Source of the DNA: JAMQPK01 sp963782595
GTDB taxonomy: Bacteria > Acidobacteriota > Vicinamibacteria > Vicinamibacterales > JAMQPK01
Direction of reading: 5' to 3'
Assembly: GCA_963782595.1 (NCBI GenBank)
Contig: CAWAKJ010000005.1
Coordinates: forward strand, 372,001-436,000
Length of the DNA: 64,000 bases
Every line of letters starts with the position of its first letter. Positions within the stretch are counted from its first letter, which is position 1. Positions 50,115 to 59,181 of this stretch are shown here, piece after piece. The position numbers and the translations under genes were made by a program. The notes beneath the pieces were generated by a model. It was not told the origin of the DNA. It saw nothing but the letters and a program-made list of their open reading frames with translations, and did no database searches.

Positions 50115-50795
50115 TCAGTCGGCGGAGCTTCGCCTGGCGTTCTTCAGGAACCGATTGACCTTCTTCACGTAGGCACGCGTCTCGCGGTATGGTGGAATGC
50201 CGTTGTATCGATCGACCGCGCCTGGTCCCGCGTTGTAGCTCGCCACCGCAAGATCGATATTCCCGTTGTTGAGATCCAGGAGTTGCCGAAGGTACCGCGC
50301 CCCGCCGAAGATGTTTTGACGCGGATCGAAGGGATCAAGCACGTCGAGCTCCTTGGCGAGGGCCGGCATCAACTGCATCAACCCCTTCGCCCCGGCGCGC
50401 GAGACAGCGAGCGGATCGAACTGGGACTCTGCACGAATGATGGCACGAATCAAATTCGGATCGAGCTTGTAAAGCTTGGCGGCCTCGACAATGGCGTCGT
50501 TGTAGGCAATCGTCGCGGGAAGCACGCGGTAGTCGAGCGCACGGTAGTCTTCCGTCCGGATTTCCACCTGGTAATCTGTGCTCGTCGAAACGACGCCGTC
50601 GGCGACTCTGATCTTTGGCGGGGTCTTCGACGTTGTCGTGGGAAACGACATGGCAAACATGCCGAAGAGCACCCCGCGAAGCGTCCGCCGTCGTCTGTTG
50701 GCTCTCCGGCGGTCGGCAAATCCGCGCTCCGAGAGCCGGCGGTCGTCTCCGTGACGACGCTCGTCATCACGCCGCAGCCCGAAGATATCCTTCAC
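50115..50795 (-). CDS. membrane-anchored lytic transglycosylase
   Basis: 226 aa. An Arg-rich cytoplasmic N terminus (ERRHGDDRRLSERGFADRRRANRRRR, as visible) is followed by a short hydrophobic segment near residues 40-52. The SLT domain (residues 85-215) has the catalytic Glu in IRAIIRAESQFDPLAVSRAGAKGLMQLMP, plus ARYLRQLLDL and ASYNAGPGAVDRYNGIPPYRETRAYVKKV. It cuts peptidoglycan between MurNAc and GlcNAc. Converges with pit with a 7-bp gap. Confidence 0.9.
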   Translation of the reverse strand: MKDIFGLRRDDERRHGDDRRLSERGFADRRRANRRRRTLRGVLFGMFAMSFPTTTSKTPPKIRVADGVVSTSTDYQVEIRTEDYRALDYRVLPATIAYNDAIVEAAKLYKLDPNLIRAIIRAESQFDPLAVSRAGAKGLMQLMPALAKELDVLDPFDPRQNIFGGARYLRQLLDLNNGNIDLAVASYNAGPGAVDRYNGIPPYRETRAYVKKVNRFLKNARRSSAD

Positions 50796-50962
50796 TACAG
50801 GTTCTAGAGAGCAAGATATCTACCACCTGTGGTGTAGCGTCTCACGACGTTTTCCAGCGACACGTGTTCGTTACACGAACGTCAATCGGCGTTGACGTCC
50901 ACGTCACCCAGCAAGCCCTTTAGGTCGTTGCACTTAACTCGTGGCCCGCCCGGTGTTCGGGA

Positions 50963-51002
50963 GTTAACGTCCTATTTACGAGCCTGTCACAGCCGCATTA
51001 CG
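50963..51002 (+). promoter_or_regulatory. putative Pho box upstream of the TonB receptor
   Basis: GTTAACG (50963), ATTTACG (50974), TGTCACA (50985) and ATTACGG-type (50996) lie in exact 11-bp phase, four units in all. The ATG follows at 51066 with AGGGAG. The rest of the 270-bp gap (50796-51065) has no gene; GTTACACG near 50871 is a possible extra unit. Confidence 0.65.
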
Positions 51003-51065
51003 GCGCTTCTCTAAGCTCTCTCATGAAACCCATTGGTGAATAACTTTGAGAGAGGGAGACATTCC

Positions 51066-54000
51066 ATGAAGCGTTATCTCAGGCTCGTGGCGGCCTTCGT
51101 TGCGCTGGCAGCGTTGATGCCGGCGCTGGTCGTGGCGCAACAAACCGAGTCACGGATCACGGGTCGCGTGCTTGATGATTCCAAGGCCGCGATGCCTGGC
51201 GTCACCATCACCATCACATCAAAGCAAACGGGTGCGGTCAGAAATACGATCTCCGAAGGAGACGGTTCTTTCGCCGTGACCAATCTGGGCCCCGGTACCT
51301 ACACGGTGCTCTTCGAACTCTCGGGATTTGCCACGCAGTCGCGCGACGTTGTGCTCGGTGTCGGCCAGATCGAGAGCGTGGACATGACGATGGGCGTGGC
51401 GGCGGTGCAGGAAGCCGTGACGGTGACCGCCGATTCCGCCGTCCTCGACATGTCATCGGCCAAGATTGGCGTCAACGTCTCGCCCGAAGAAATCGAGACG
51501 CTGCCGGTCAACGGCCGCAACTTCGCGAACCTCATGACGCTGGCGACCGGCGCGACGAGCGACGGGAACGGCGGATGGGCGAGCGTGCGCTTCAATGGAA
51601 AGTCGAACCAGCAGAACTACCTCAACTACGACGGCGTCGATGGCACCTACGTGTGGGATGCGAGCCCCGGCTATCTGAACTCGACCGGCTCGCAGTTCCG
51701 TCTGCAGACGTCGATGGAATCGGTCGCGGAGTTCCGCGTGAATTCCGGCCTTGCACCGGCGGAGAGCGGCCTCGGCGCAGGCGGCAACATTACCGTCGTC
51801 AGCAAGAGCGGCACGAACGCGTTTCGCGGTTCGCTCTTCGAATTCAAGCGCGACGACGCCCTCGATGCGGCGAGCAAATACGACGACAAGAAGCAGCCGC
51901 TCGAGCTCGACCAGTTCGGGGGATCGATCGGTGGCCCTGTCGTCTCGAACCGGACGTTCTTCTTCGGCAGCTTCGAGGCGCTTCGCCAGAAGACCGGACT
52001 GAGCTTTACCGAGGCCGTGCCGAGTAATGAAGCGCGGCGGCGGATTCTCGCCGGCGAGCCGATCGGTTCCGGAGCAGGCCAGAGTGCGTCGCGCACCCAG
52101 TCGGTGGCGCCATTGCTGGCCGGCTTCCCGACGAGCGAGAACACCGTTGCGGGCAGCCCGCTCATCGCCCTCGCCACACTGACCACGACGGCGAGACAGG
52201 AAGAGAACAGCCTCTCGCTGCGGGTGGATCACCGGCTGACCGATTCCCAATCCTTCTACCTGCGATATCTGTTCAGCGATGGCGACCTTGATACGCCGGA
52301 CCGCACGGTCACCCCGCGCCGCGTCCGCGCGAAACAGCGTCCACAGAACGTGGCGTTCAACTACCAGTCGCTGCTCGGCCGCAACCTGGTCAACGAGTTC
52401 AAGGTCGGCTACAACAAGCCGACAACGAGCGCGCAGGCGTTCGGCGACGTTGCGGGATACGATCCCGTCGGCGTCTCGCTATCGGGCACGGTCACATCCT
52501 CGTCCATCGATGCACGCGGCACCACCGGCATCGCCCGCAGCGGGCTGCTGATTCGCGCGACCAGCGCTTCGTCCACGACGGGCTCCATCTTCGAACCGCA
52601 CTCGCTCTCGTTCAGCGACGCGCTGACCTGGACCAGGGGCACGCACACGTTCAAGTTCGGCGGCGAGTACCGTCAGCTGCAGTCGGACTTCACGTTCCTG
52701 GGGAGCACGGAGATCACCTACAACAGCATCAACGACTTCATCGACAACAAACCGAATGCGGTTGCGGTCGCGCTCGACTCGCCGGTGTTCAAGCCGCAGC
52801 AGTACTACCTGATCGGGTACATGCAGGATTCGTGGCGCGCGCACGATCGCCTCACGTTCGAGCTCGGCCTGCGCTACGACTTCTACTCGGTGGTGAAGGA
52901 AAAGAACGGCAACGCGAAGCCGTTCTTCATCGAAGAGAACAACTTCTCGACCGACCCCGACAACTTCTATAATCCCGACAAGAACAACTTCTCGCCACGG
53001 CTGTCGGCCGTCTATCGCATCGACGACCGCACGGTGTTTCGCACGGGCTTCGGGTTGTTCTACGGCCCGGGCCAGTTCGAAGATCGCATCCAGCCGATCG
53101 AAAACGCCATCGAGCGGCGCCGTGTTGGCGCAGCTGATGTCGCGAACTTCGGTCTGGCATATCCCTTCGCGCCTTCGGTGCTTCAGAGCACGCTGTCGAT
53201 TCGTGGGTACACGCACGAGCGGCCGGACGAGTACAACATGCAGTACGGCGCGAGCGTCTCGCGCGAGCTGCCGGGTGCTGTGAACCTGACGGTCGGCTAC
53301 ACCGGCAGTCGCGGCAAGGACATGTTCCTGCGCGGTGTCGCGAACACGCTCGACTTCAACACCCGCGCGCGTCAGCAGGCGAGCTTCGGACAGATCGACT
53401 ACAAAACGTCGGGCTGTGTGGATGGTCTGGTTATCAACAATCAGCCGCTGACGGGCTGCGGCGAGGCCTCCTACGACGCGTTCCAGCTCGGCCTCTCCCG
53501 CCGGTTCCGTTCGGGGCTCAGCGGCGGCATCAACTATCAGGTACTCGAAGAACAAGGGCACGACCCAGGGTTCGAACGAAGCCGCGACCTCGCAGAACAC
53601 GTTCGACTACTCGACTGAGTACGGTACCAACCCGCAGGACATCCCGCAGACGTTCAACGGGTCGCTGGTCTATCTCATCCCCGGCGAGGGCATGTGGCGA
53701 GGCGGATGGCGCGTGGGTGGCATTGTCAACGCTCGCAGTGGAGTGCCGGTCAACGTGCTCATCACCCGTGCGGACAACGCAACGGTGAGCGGTGCGACGG
53801 TCACGAACGTTCCTGGCGGGAACAGCCGCGGCACGCAGCGGCCGGACGTCGTTCCGGGCGTGGATCCGTACCTGAAGGACGGCGTGCGCTGGCTCAATCC
53901 GGCAGCGTTCACGACCCCGCGTCCGGGCACCTTCGGCAATCTGCCTCGCAATGCGATGCGCGGGCCGGGATTCGCGCAGATGGATCTGATGTTCAGCAAG

Positions 54001-54234
54001 GATCTCCAGTTTGCGCAATCGCAGTCGTTCCAGATTCGCGTGGAAATCTTCAATATCACCAACAAGCTGAACTACGAGAATCCGGCGTCAACCCTGCCGG
54101 GCACCGGCACGCCGGGCGTGCCGTTCACAGACGCGCAGGCAGGCACCTTCGGCTACATGCTCGGCCCGCTGAATCGCACGGTCGGGCTCGGCACCGCGCG
54201 CCAGACGCAGGTGTCGCTCAGGTACACGTTCTAG
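51066..54234 (+). pseudogene. Oar-like TonB-dependent receptor, single-base frameshift
   Basis: About 1,055 codons with one frameshift. From ATG 51066: signal peptide to residue 24, carboxypeptidase-regulatory domain (ITGRVLDDSKAAMPGVTITITSKQTG), plug (EEIETLPVNGRNFANLMTLATGA) and a long barrel, in frame to about 53540. Reading then shifts; the plus-one frame continues YSKNKGTTQGSNEAATSQNTFDY and runs to the terminal strand TQVSLRYTF at 54234. Removing one G from CAGGTACTCG (53540-53541) restores the protein. The 3' part alone could initiate at 53692. Oar-like receptors import unknown large substrates; the Pho-box-like promoter suggests phosphorus compounds. Confidence 0.85.
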
Positions 54235-54352
54235 AAAGTAGAAAGTAGAAAGTAAGAAGTAAAAAGTAGGAAGTAAAAAGTAGGAAGGGGTAAGGCAGGC
54301 AACTGCTCTCTTACTCCCTTTTTTACTTTCGACTTTCTACTTCTCACTTTCC
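54234..54352. repeat. AGAAAGT/AAAAGTAGG repeat in inverted arrangement
   Basis: GTAGAAAGTAGAAAGTAAG-type units on the left mirror ACTTTCGACTTTCTACTTC on the right, so the spacer between the convergent receptor and MOSC genes can form a long A/T-rich stem. The MOSC stop lies within its right arm. Confidence 0.7.
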
Positions 54353-54790
54353 AGTCTCTTCCCACGTCACCGTATCGTCGACACCGATAGGCCCGCCTTC
54401 GAGCACTTCCGCAAACGCGCCGCCACCCCAGCGGTGACGCATCGCTTCCTGCAGTCCGGCGGCGGTTTCTTCCATCAGCTGGCACGGCCTGGTCTCGCCG
54501 CCGATCTGCAATCGACACGATCCGATCCGCAGGACCCGACCGCGTGAATTCTCGAGATCAATGCCCGACACGATGAGATTCGCACGCCGCGCGTGTGGAT
54601 CGAGCGAGGCGCCGATTGCCTCCATCAATTCGGCCCATCTCTCGGAAGACACCAAAGTGACCTGCCTCCGGCCTCCCCGATCGGCATTGCCTGCCAGGCC
54701 GCGTCCAGCTTCGAGTTCGCCGCTGGTGCGAGCATCCATGGGGCCGCCATGCGCCCGTTTGACGAAAATGGCGACCAGCCGTCCGCTCAT
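54344..54790 (-). CDS. MOSC domain protein
   Basis: 148 aa. The MOSC (MoCo sulfurase C-terminal) fold is indicated by VAIFVKRAHGGPMDARTSGELEAGRGLAGNADRGGRRQVTLVS, ARRANLIVSGIDLENSRGRVLRIG and the Cys-containing GGETRPCQLMEE. Standalone MOSC proteins handle molybdenum cofactor or sulfur carrier reactions; the conserved Cys (near residue 102) supports this. Its last codons fall in the AGAAAGT repeat. Confidence 0.88.
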   Translation of the reverse strand: MSGRLVAIFVKRAHGGPMDARTSGELEAGRGLAGNADRGGRRQVTLVSSERWAELMEAIGASLDPHARRANLIVSGIDLENSRGRVLRIGSCRLQIGGETRPCQLMEETAAGLQEAMRHRWGGGAFAEVLEGGPIGVDDTVTWEETGK

Positions 54791-54844
54791 CTAAACTCCT
54801 TGGTTACTACGATCTAGTGAGTTTTCCACAGGCTGTGGAAAACA

Positions 54845-54884
54845 GTTTACATTCCCGTTGCAGCATGTTAAATCTGTGTTAACA
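54845..54884. promoter_or_regulatory. putative Pho box before the HExxH protein gene
   Basis: GTTTACA (54845), degenerate GTTGCAG (54857), GTTAAAT (54867) and GTTAACA (54878) are spaced 12, 10 and 11 bp. It ends only 5 bp before the annotated ATG at 54889. Either that gene starts further in (ATG 54916, after a TGCAAT at 54895) or the box serves the divergent MOSC gene. Confidence 0.5.
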
Positions 54885-54888
54885 GATC

Positions 54889-55533
54889 ATGCGCTGCAAT
54901 GCCCCCGCAGGCTGGATGCTGGTTGCGGCGCTCGCCGCAAATCCTGCGGTCCTGTCCGCACAGGTCACCGTAACACCGCCTGTTGCACGGGTTGAAGTCC
55001 TTCTCACCATTGCGCCGACTCTGCCATCTTCAGTCCGCACCACCCTGATGGAAGAAGCCACGGCCATCTGGCGGCAGCAGCACGTGAGCATCGATTGGAT
55101 GTCGTCGACCGACCCCTGCCCGCCTGCGCCCAATCGCCTTCGGGCGATCGTCATCGAACGCGCGACCCCCGCCAAAGTTGAGGGGCCGTTTGCGGTTGGC
55201 GAGCTCGTGCGGTCGTTGAACAGTCACCCGATTGCGCTGATCTCCATCGAGCGGGCCGAGTGGCTCGTGGCGAGTGCACGCAGCAGCGGGGGATCCGAGC
55301 TGACGGCTCTCGACCAGCAGCGACTGGGTGTCGTCCTCGGCCGCGCGCTGGCGCACGAGATCGGCCACTACCTGCTCGACACCGCCACGCACGCCCGCAA
55401 CGGCTTGATGCGCCCGCAGTTCGACGCGGTCGAGTTTACCGATCTGCGCGAAGGCTCGTTCTCGCTCGACCGCGATGCCGCCGCCTGGCTGCGCTCCGGC
55501 AGCGATCAGAAGTTCGCATACGTTCGGAGGTAA
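54889..55533 (+). CDS. secreted protein with HExxH zinc-peptidase-like motif
   Basis: 214 aa. Signal peptide to about residue 25 (ending VLSAQ). ALAHEIGHYLLDTATHARNGLMRPQFD near residue 160 is an HExxH site with a third His eight residues on, reminiscent of metzincins but without the canonical Gly spacing and with MRPQ in place of a Met-turn. The N-terminal half (ATAIWRQQHVSIDWM) is a small alpha/beta region. Peptidase activity is plausible but unproven. Start 54889 or 54916. Confidence 0.65.
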   Translation: MRCNAPAGWMLVAALAANPAVLSAQVTVTPPVARVEVLLTIAPTLPSSVRTTLMEEATAIWRQQHVSIDWMSSTDPCPPAPNRLRAIVIERATPAKVEGPFAVGELVRSLNSHPIALISIERAEWLVASARSSGGSELTALDQQRLGVVLGRALAHEIGHYLLDTATHARNGLMRPQFDAVEFTDLREGSFSLDRDAAAWLRSGSDQKFAYVRR

Positions 55534-55534
55534 T

Positions 55535-55581
55535 TCGCGGAACCGGAACCCAGAACCCCAGAACCTAGAACCCAGAACCGC
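55535..55581. repeat. AGAACCC/T heptamer repeat
   Basis: Five or six AGAACCC, AGAACCT and GGAACCC units lie between the convergent HExxH and coxD genes. The same unit is at 19393. Confidence 0.75.
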
Positions 55582-55914
55582 TCATTTCAGACTTATTTGT
55601 TGGCCGAACGTCCCCCAACCGCGGGTCAGGTAGTCCCCTAACGTCAGGGCCAGGAGAATCCCCATCCAGTAGAGGCCCGCAACGACCGTCAGCTTGATGA
55701 GGCGCGTGCTGTACTTCACGTGCATGAAATAGAGCACGACGATCGTCGCCTTGAAGCAGGCGATGACGAGCGCAACGACGGCGTTCATCGCGCCGAGATC
55801 GACGTACGCGACGGCCACCGTGATAGCGGTCAGCGCCATCAGCGTGGCGAAGATGATGTAGTACACCCTGACCGGGACGACGTGATGAGGCGAGGGTTCT
55901 GCGTGCGCGGTCAT
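55582..55914 (-). CDS. coxD: cytochrome c oxidase subunit IV (prokaryotic COX4 type)
   Basis: 110 aa from ATG 55914. Three membrane segments (VYYIIFATLMALTAITVAVAYVDLG, VVALVIACFKATIVVLYFMHVKYST and VVAGLYWMGILLALTLGDYL). The FMHVKYS motif is diagnostic of the small CyoD/COX4-like subunit. Starts 1 bp after the coxC stop, the last gene of the respiratory operon. Confidence 0.9.
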   Translation of the reverse strand: MTAHAEPSPHHVVPVRVYYIIFATLMALTAITVAVAYVDLGAMNAVVALVIACFKATIVVLYFMHVKYSTRLIKLTVVAGLYWMGILLALTLGDYLTRGWGTFGQQISLK

Positions 55915-55915
55915 A

Positions 55916-56614
55916 TCAGTGTCCGGTTGCGTGCCGCCCAATCAGATAGAGCAGCGGAAAGAGGAAAATCCACACGATGTCGACGAAGTGCCAGTAGAGG
56001 CCGACGACCTCGACGGGAGAGTAATACCCGTCGCCGATGACGCCCTTGTACGTCCAGACGAGCATCCAGATCATCAGGCCCAGGCCGACGATCATGTGGA
56101 GGGCGTGCAGTCCCGTCATCACGAAGTAGAGCGAAAAGAAAATCTGTGCCGGCCTGAAGAATTGCGGCTCCGCGTACGCGAAGTGCGGGCCCGGAATCAG
56201 GTGCTCATGAAACTTGTGCGAGTATTCGACGCCCTTGATGCCGAGGAACACGCATCCCAGAATCATCGTCAGCACGATGAACAACATGATGCCGCGGCGC
56301 GAGTTCAACTGGGCGGCGTGCACGGCCATCGCCATTGTCAGGCTGCTGCCGATGAGCACCGCCGTGTTGATGCTGCCGAGCGGGATGTCGAGGTGGTGGC
56401 TGGCCGACGCAAACGCCTGGTAATACCACGTGCGGTAAATCGTGTAGACGAGAAAGAGCCCGCCGAAGAAGAGGATTTCCGTCAGCAGGAACACCCACAT
56501 GCCCAGCGACGCCGCCTCCTGCTGCTGCGCCAGATTGTCGAAATGGTGCGCCAGCGCGGGATGATGTGGCGAACCCGGGTGAGGTGCCGCGTGTGCCGTG
56601 GCGTCGTTATGCAA
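55916..56614 (-). CDS. coxC: cytochrome c oxidase subunit III
   Basis: 232 aa. Seven membrane segments. Recognisable blocks are EAASLGMWVFLLTEILFFGGLFLVYTIYR, TAVLIGSSLTMAMAVHAAQ and TGLHALHMIVGLGLMIWMLV followed by YWHFVDIVWIFLFPLLYLIG. Its ATG overlaps the coxA stop by 8 bp. It stabilises the catalytic core of the caa3 oxidase. Confidence 0.95.
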   Translation of the reverse strand: MHNDATAHAAPHPGSPHHPALAHHFDNLAQQQEAASLGMWVFLLTEILFFGGLFLVYTIYRTWYYQAFASASHHLDIPLGSINTAVLIGSSLTMAMAVHAAQLNSRRGIMLFIVLTMILGCVFLGIKGVEYSHKFHEHLIPGPHFAYAEPQFFRPAQIFFSLYFVMTGLHALHMIVGLGLMIWMLVWTYKGVIGDGYYSPVEVVGLYWHFVDIVWIFLFPLLYLIGRHATGH

Positions 56615-58220
56615 CGTGTTTCACCACTGGTGATGGGTAGCTGTAGGGACCCTCAGTTACCGTCGGCGTAACACCGAAGTTTTCGGTCGGCGGCGGCGAC
56701 GTGGTTTCCCACTCCAGTCCCGATGCGCCCCACGGGTTCGCGCCCGCCGGCTGTCCGTACCGAAGCGACCACCCGAGGTAGAACATCGGGAGCAGATATC
56801 CGACACCGAGAATCGATGCACCAGCCGACGACAGCACGTTCAGTACCTGGAACTCGGGCGGATACGCATGATACCGCCGCGGCATGCCGAGATAGCCGAG
56901 GATGAACTGCGGGAAGAACGTCAGGTTGAAACCGATGAAGATGATGCCCGCCGAGAGCTTCGACAATCCTTCCGGATAGAGACGGCCGCTGATCTTCGGC
57001 CACCAGTAATGAAGCCCGCCGAGGTATCCCATAATCGTGCCGCCGACCATGATGTAGTGGAAGTGCGCGATGATGAAGTAGGTATCGGTCACATGTACGT
57101 CCACACCGATCGCCGCAAGGAACAAGCCCGTCAGACCGCCGATGGTGAACAGTCCGATGAACCCGATCGCATACAACATCGGTGTCTGCCACGAGACCGA
57201 GCCTTTGTACATCGTTGCAGTCCAGTTGAAGACCTTGATGGCCGAAGGGATGGCGACGAGGAAGCTCAACATCGAGAAGACCAGCGACGCGTATACCGAT
57301 TGGCCGGCCACGAACATGTGGTGGCCCCAGACGAGGAACCCGAGGACCGCGATGCCGAGACTCGAAAATGCCACGAAGCTGTAGCCGAAGACCGGCTTCC
57401 GGCAGAACGCCGCGACGAGCTCGCTGATCACGCCCATCGCCGGCAGAATCATGATGTATACCGCGGGATGCGAGTAGAACCAGAAGAGATGCTGGAACAG
57501 GACGGGATCTCCACCGAGCGTCGGATCGAAGAATCCAAAACGGAAGAGCCGTTCCACGGCGACGAGGAGTGCCGTAATTGCGATCACGGGTGTGCCGAGG
57601 ATGTTGATGACGCTGGTCGCATAGGTGGACCAGAGGAAGAGCGGCATCTTGAACCACGTCATGCCCGGCGCGCGCATCCGGTGAATCGTGACGATGAAGT
57701 TCAGTCCCGTCAGAATCGAGGAGAATCCAGTCACGAAGATTGCCAGGGCGGCGGGCACGACTCTCGTGGTCGCAAATCGCGTGCTGAATGGCGCGTACAT
57801 CGTCCATCCGGTGTCGAGACCGCCGGTGAGCAGCACGTACACGCCCATCAGGCCTCCCGCCATGTAGATGTACCAGCTGAGCAGGTTCAGTTTCGGAAAC
57901 GCCAGATCCTTGGCGCCGATCATCAACGGCACCAGAAAATTTCCCAGAATCGCGGGAATCGCCGGAATGAGGAAAAAGAACACCATGACGACGCCGTGCA
58001 TGGTGAACAGCTGGTTATAGGTATCGTCGCTGACCAAATCGCCTGGCGGCGTCGCGAGGTCGAGCCTGATGAGCACCGCAAATGCGCCGCCGACAAAGAA
58101 AAAGAACGTCACGGCGGCCAGATAGAGCAGCGCAATGCGTTTGTGGTCGCGTGTCAGCAGCCACGACTTGATGCCGTAGCCGTCGTTCAGATAGTGATGA
58201 GCCGGGAATGCTGGTGCCAT
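56607..58220 (-). CDS. coxA: caa3-type cytochrome c oxidase subunit I (A2 type)
   Basis: 537 aa, 12 membrane segments. Heme and CuB histidines lie in FTMHGVVMVFFFLIPAI, WFYSHPAVYIMILPAMGVISE, WGHHMFVAG and DTYFIIAHFHYIMVGG. The D-channel Glu of the A1 motif GHPEVY is Ala here (SHPAVY), with the YS pair that marks A2-type heme-copper oxidases such as Rhodothermus and Thermus caa3. Reduces O2 to water with proton pumping. The coxB stop touches its ATG. Confidence 0.96.
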   Translation of the reverse strand: MAPAFPAHHYLNDGYGIKSWLLTRDHKRIALLYLAAVTFFFFVGGAFAVLIRLDLATPPGDLVSDDTYNQLFTMHGVVMVFFFLIPAIPAILGNFLVPLMIGAKDLAFPKLNLLSWYIYMAGGLMGVYVLLTGGLDTGWTMYAPFSTRFATTRVVPAALAIFVTGFSSILTGLNFIVTIHRMRAPGMTWFKMPLFLWSTYATSVINILGTPVIAITALLVAVERLFRFGFFDPTLGGDPVLFQHLFWFYSHPAVYIMILPAMGVISELVAAFCRKPVFGYSFVAFSSLGIAVLGFLVWGHHMFVAGQSVYASLVFSMLSFLVAIPSAIKVFNWTATMYKGSVSWQTPMLYAIGFIGLFTIGGLTGLFLAAIGVDVHVTDTYFIIAHFHYIMVGGTIMGYLGGLHYWWPKISGRLYPEGLSKLSAGIIFIGFNLTFFPQFILGYLGMPRRYHAYPPEFQVLNVLSSAGASILGVGYLLPMFYLGWSLRYGQPAGANPWGASGLEWETTSPPPTENFGVTPTVTEGPYSYPSPVVKHVA

Positions 58221-59176
58221 TATGGTTGTGTCTGCGCAGGCGTCGCCTGCGGCGGCGAGAGCGACTTGACGTACTCAATCAGCGCGAGCAGTTGCTCTTC
58301 GCTGACCAGCCCCTGAAATGCCGGCATGACCGGCTGAAACCCGGCCGTTACCTTTGCTGCCGGCTGCATGATGGATTCCCGGATGTAGTTTTCGTCCGCA
58401 GTCACGACGCTGCCGTCCATCAACTGGACGGAGTGGCCGAACACGCCTGTCAGGATGGGGCCACGGCCGCGCGAGCCGGGTCGATGGCAGGTGTTGCACG
58501 CGAGATCGGCGAACAGCCTCTCGCCGGCGGAGGCGAGCGAGTCTCCAGTGGCGCCGCCGCTGAGCCATGTCTGGTACGCGGAGGGCTCGAGCACAACCAC
58601 CTGGCCGATCATGGCCGAGTGCTGCGTGCCGCAGTATTCGGCGCAGAAAATCTGATACGTGCCGGGAGTGGTCGGCTCGAACCAGATCTGCACGAGCCGT
58701 CCGGGAATGACATCGGCCTTCACGCGCATCGCCGGAATGGAGAAGTCGTGGATGACGTCCTCCGACGCCATGATGAGCCTGACCGGACGCCCGACGGGAA
58801 CGTGCAGCTGGTTGATTTCGCGCTGGCCGGTGACGTGCTGCACCTTCCACATCCATTGCTTGCCGACGACATAGATCGTCAGCGTCTCGGCAGGAGGGTT
58901 CGCCATCGCAAAGAACACCTTTGCGCCCCAGAAGAAGATCACCATCGTGATCAGAAAGGGAATCACCGTCCAGCCAATCTCGAGCAGCAGACCTCCGTGC
59001 ACCTCGGCGCCGACCTCGTCGGCGTCGCGCCGGCGGAACCGAATCGCGAAGCCGACGATGAGTCCGGCGATGAGCACCGCGAAAAACCCCGAGAGGCCAA
59101 CCAGGAAGAAATACAGCGCATCGACTTCGTGCGCGATCGTCGACGCCCGCTCGGGGAACAACGGAAAATCGAACAT
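58220..59176 (-). CDS. coxB: cytochrome c oxidase subunit II with fused cytochrome c
   Basis: 318 aa. Two N-terminal membrane helices (residues 22-50 and 70-92) anchor a CuA domain with IFCAEYCGTQHSAMIGQVVV (Cys, Cys, His, Met ligands) and the upstream DVIHDFSIPAMR His. A C-terminal cytochrome c domain (residues about 215-310) has CNTCHRPGSRGRGP and a methionine in VMPAFQGLV. The cytochrome fusion makes this a caa3 oxidase, which can accept electrons directly from alternative complex III. Confidence 0.95.
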   Translation of the reverse strand: MFDFPLFPERASTIAHEVDALYFFLVGLSGFFAVLIAGLIVGFAIRFRRRDADEVGAEVHGGLLLEIGWTVIPFLITMVIFFWGAKVFFAMANPPAETLTIYVVGKQWMWKVQHVTGQREINQLHVPVGRPVRLIMASEDVIHDFSIPAMRVKADVIPGRLVQIWFEPTTPGTYQIFCAEYCGTQHSAMIGQVVVLEPSAYQTWLSGGATGDSLASAGERLFADLACNTCHRPGSRGRGPILTGVFGHSVQLMDGSVVTADENYIRESIMQPAAKVTAGFQPVMPAFQGLVSEEQLLALIEYVKSLSPPQATPAQTQP

Positions 59177-59181
59177 GTGCC

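Noticed and set aside
53692..54234. Separate 180-aa protein after the TonB receptor
   Set aside because: It is the missing C-terminal barrel of the receptor; homology continues upstream of its ATG in the same frame to the frameshift.
56868..58316. 482-aa plus-strand open frame opposite coxA
   Set aside because: Antisense shadow of a highly conserved oxidase gene; charged low-complexity translation with no motif.
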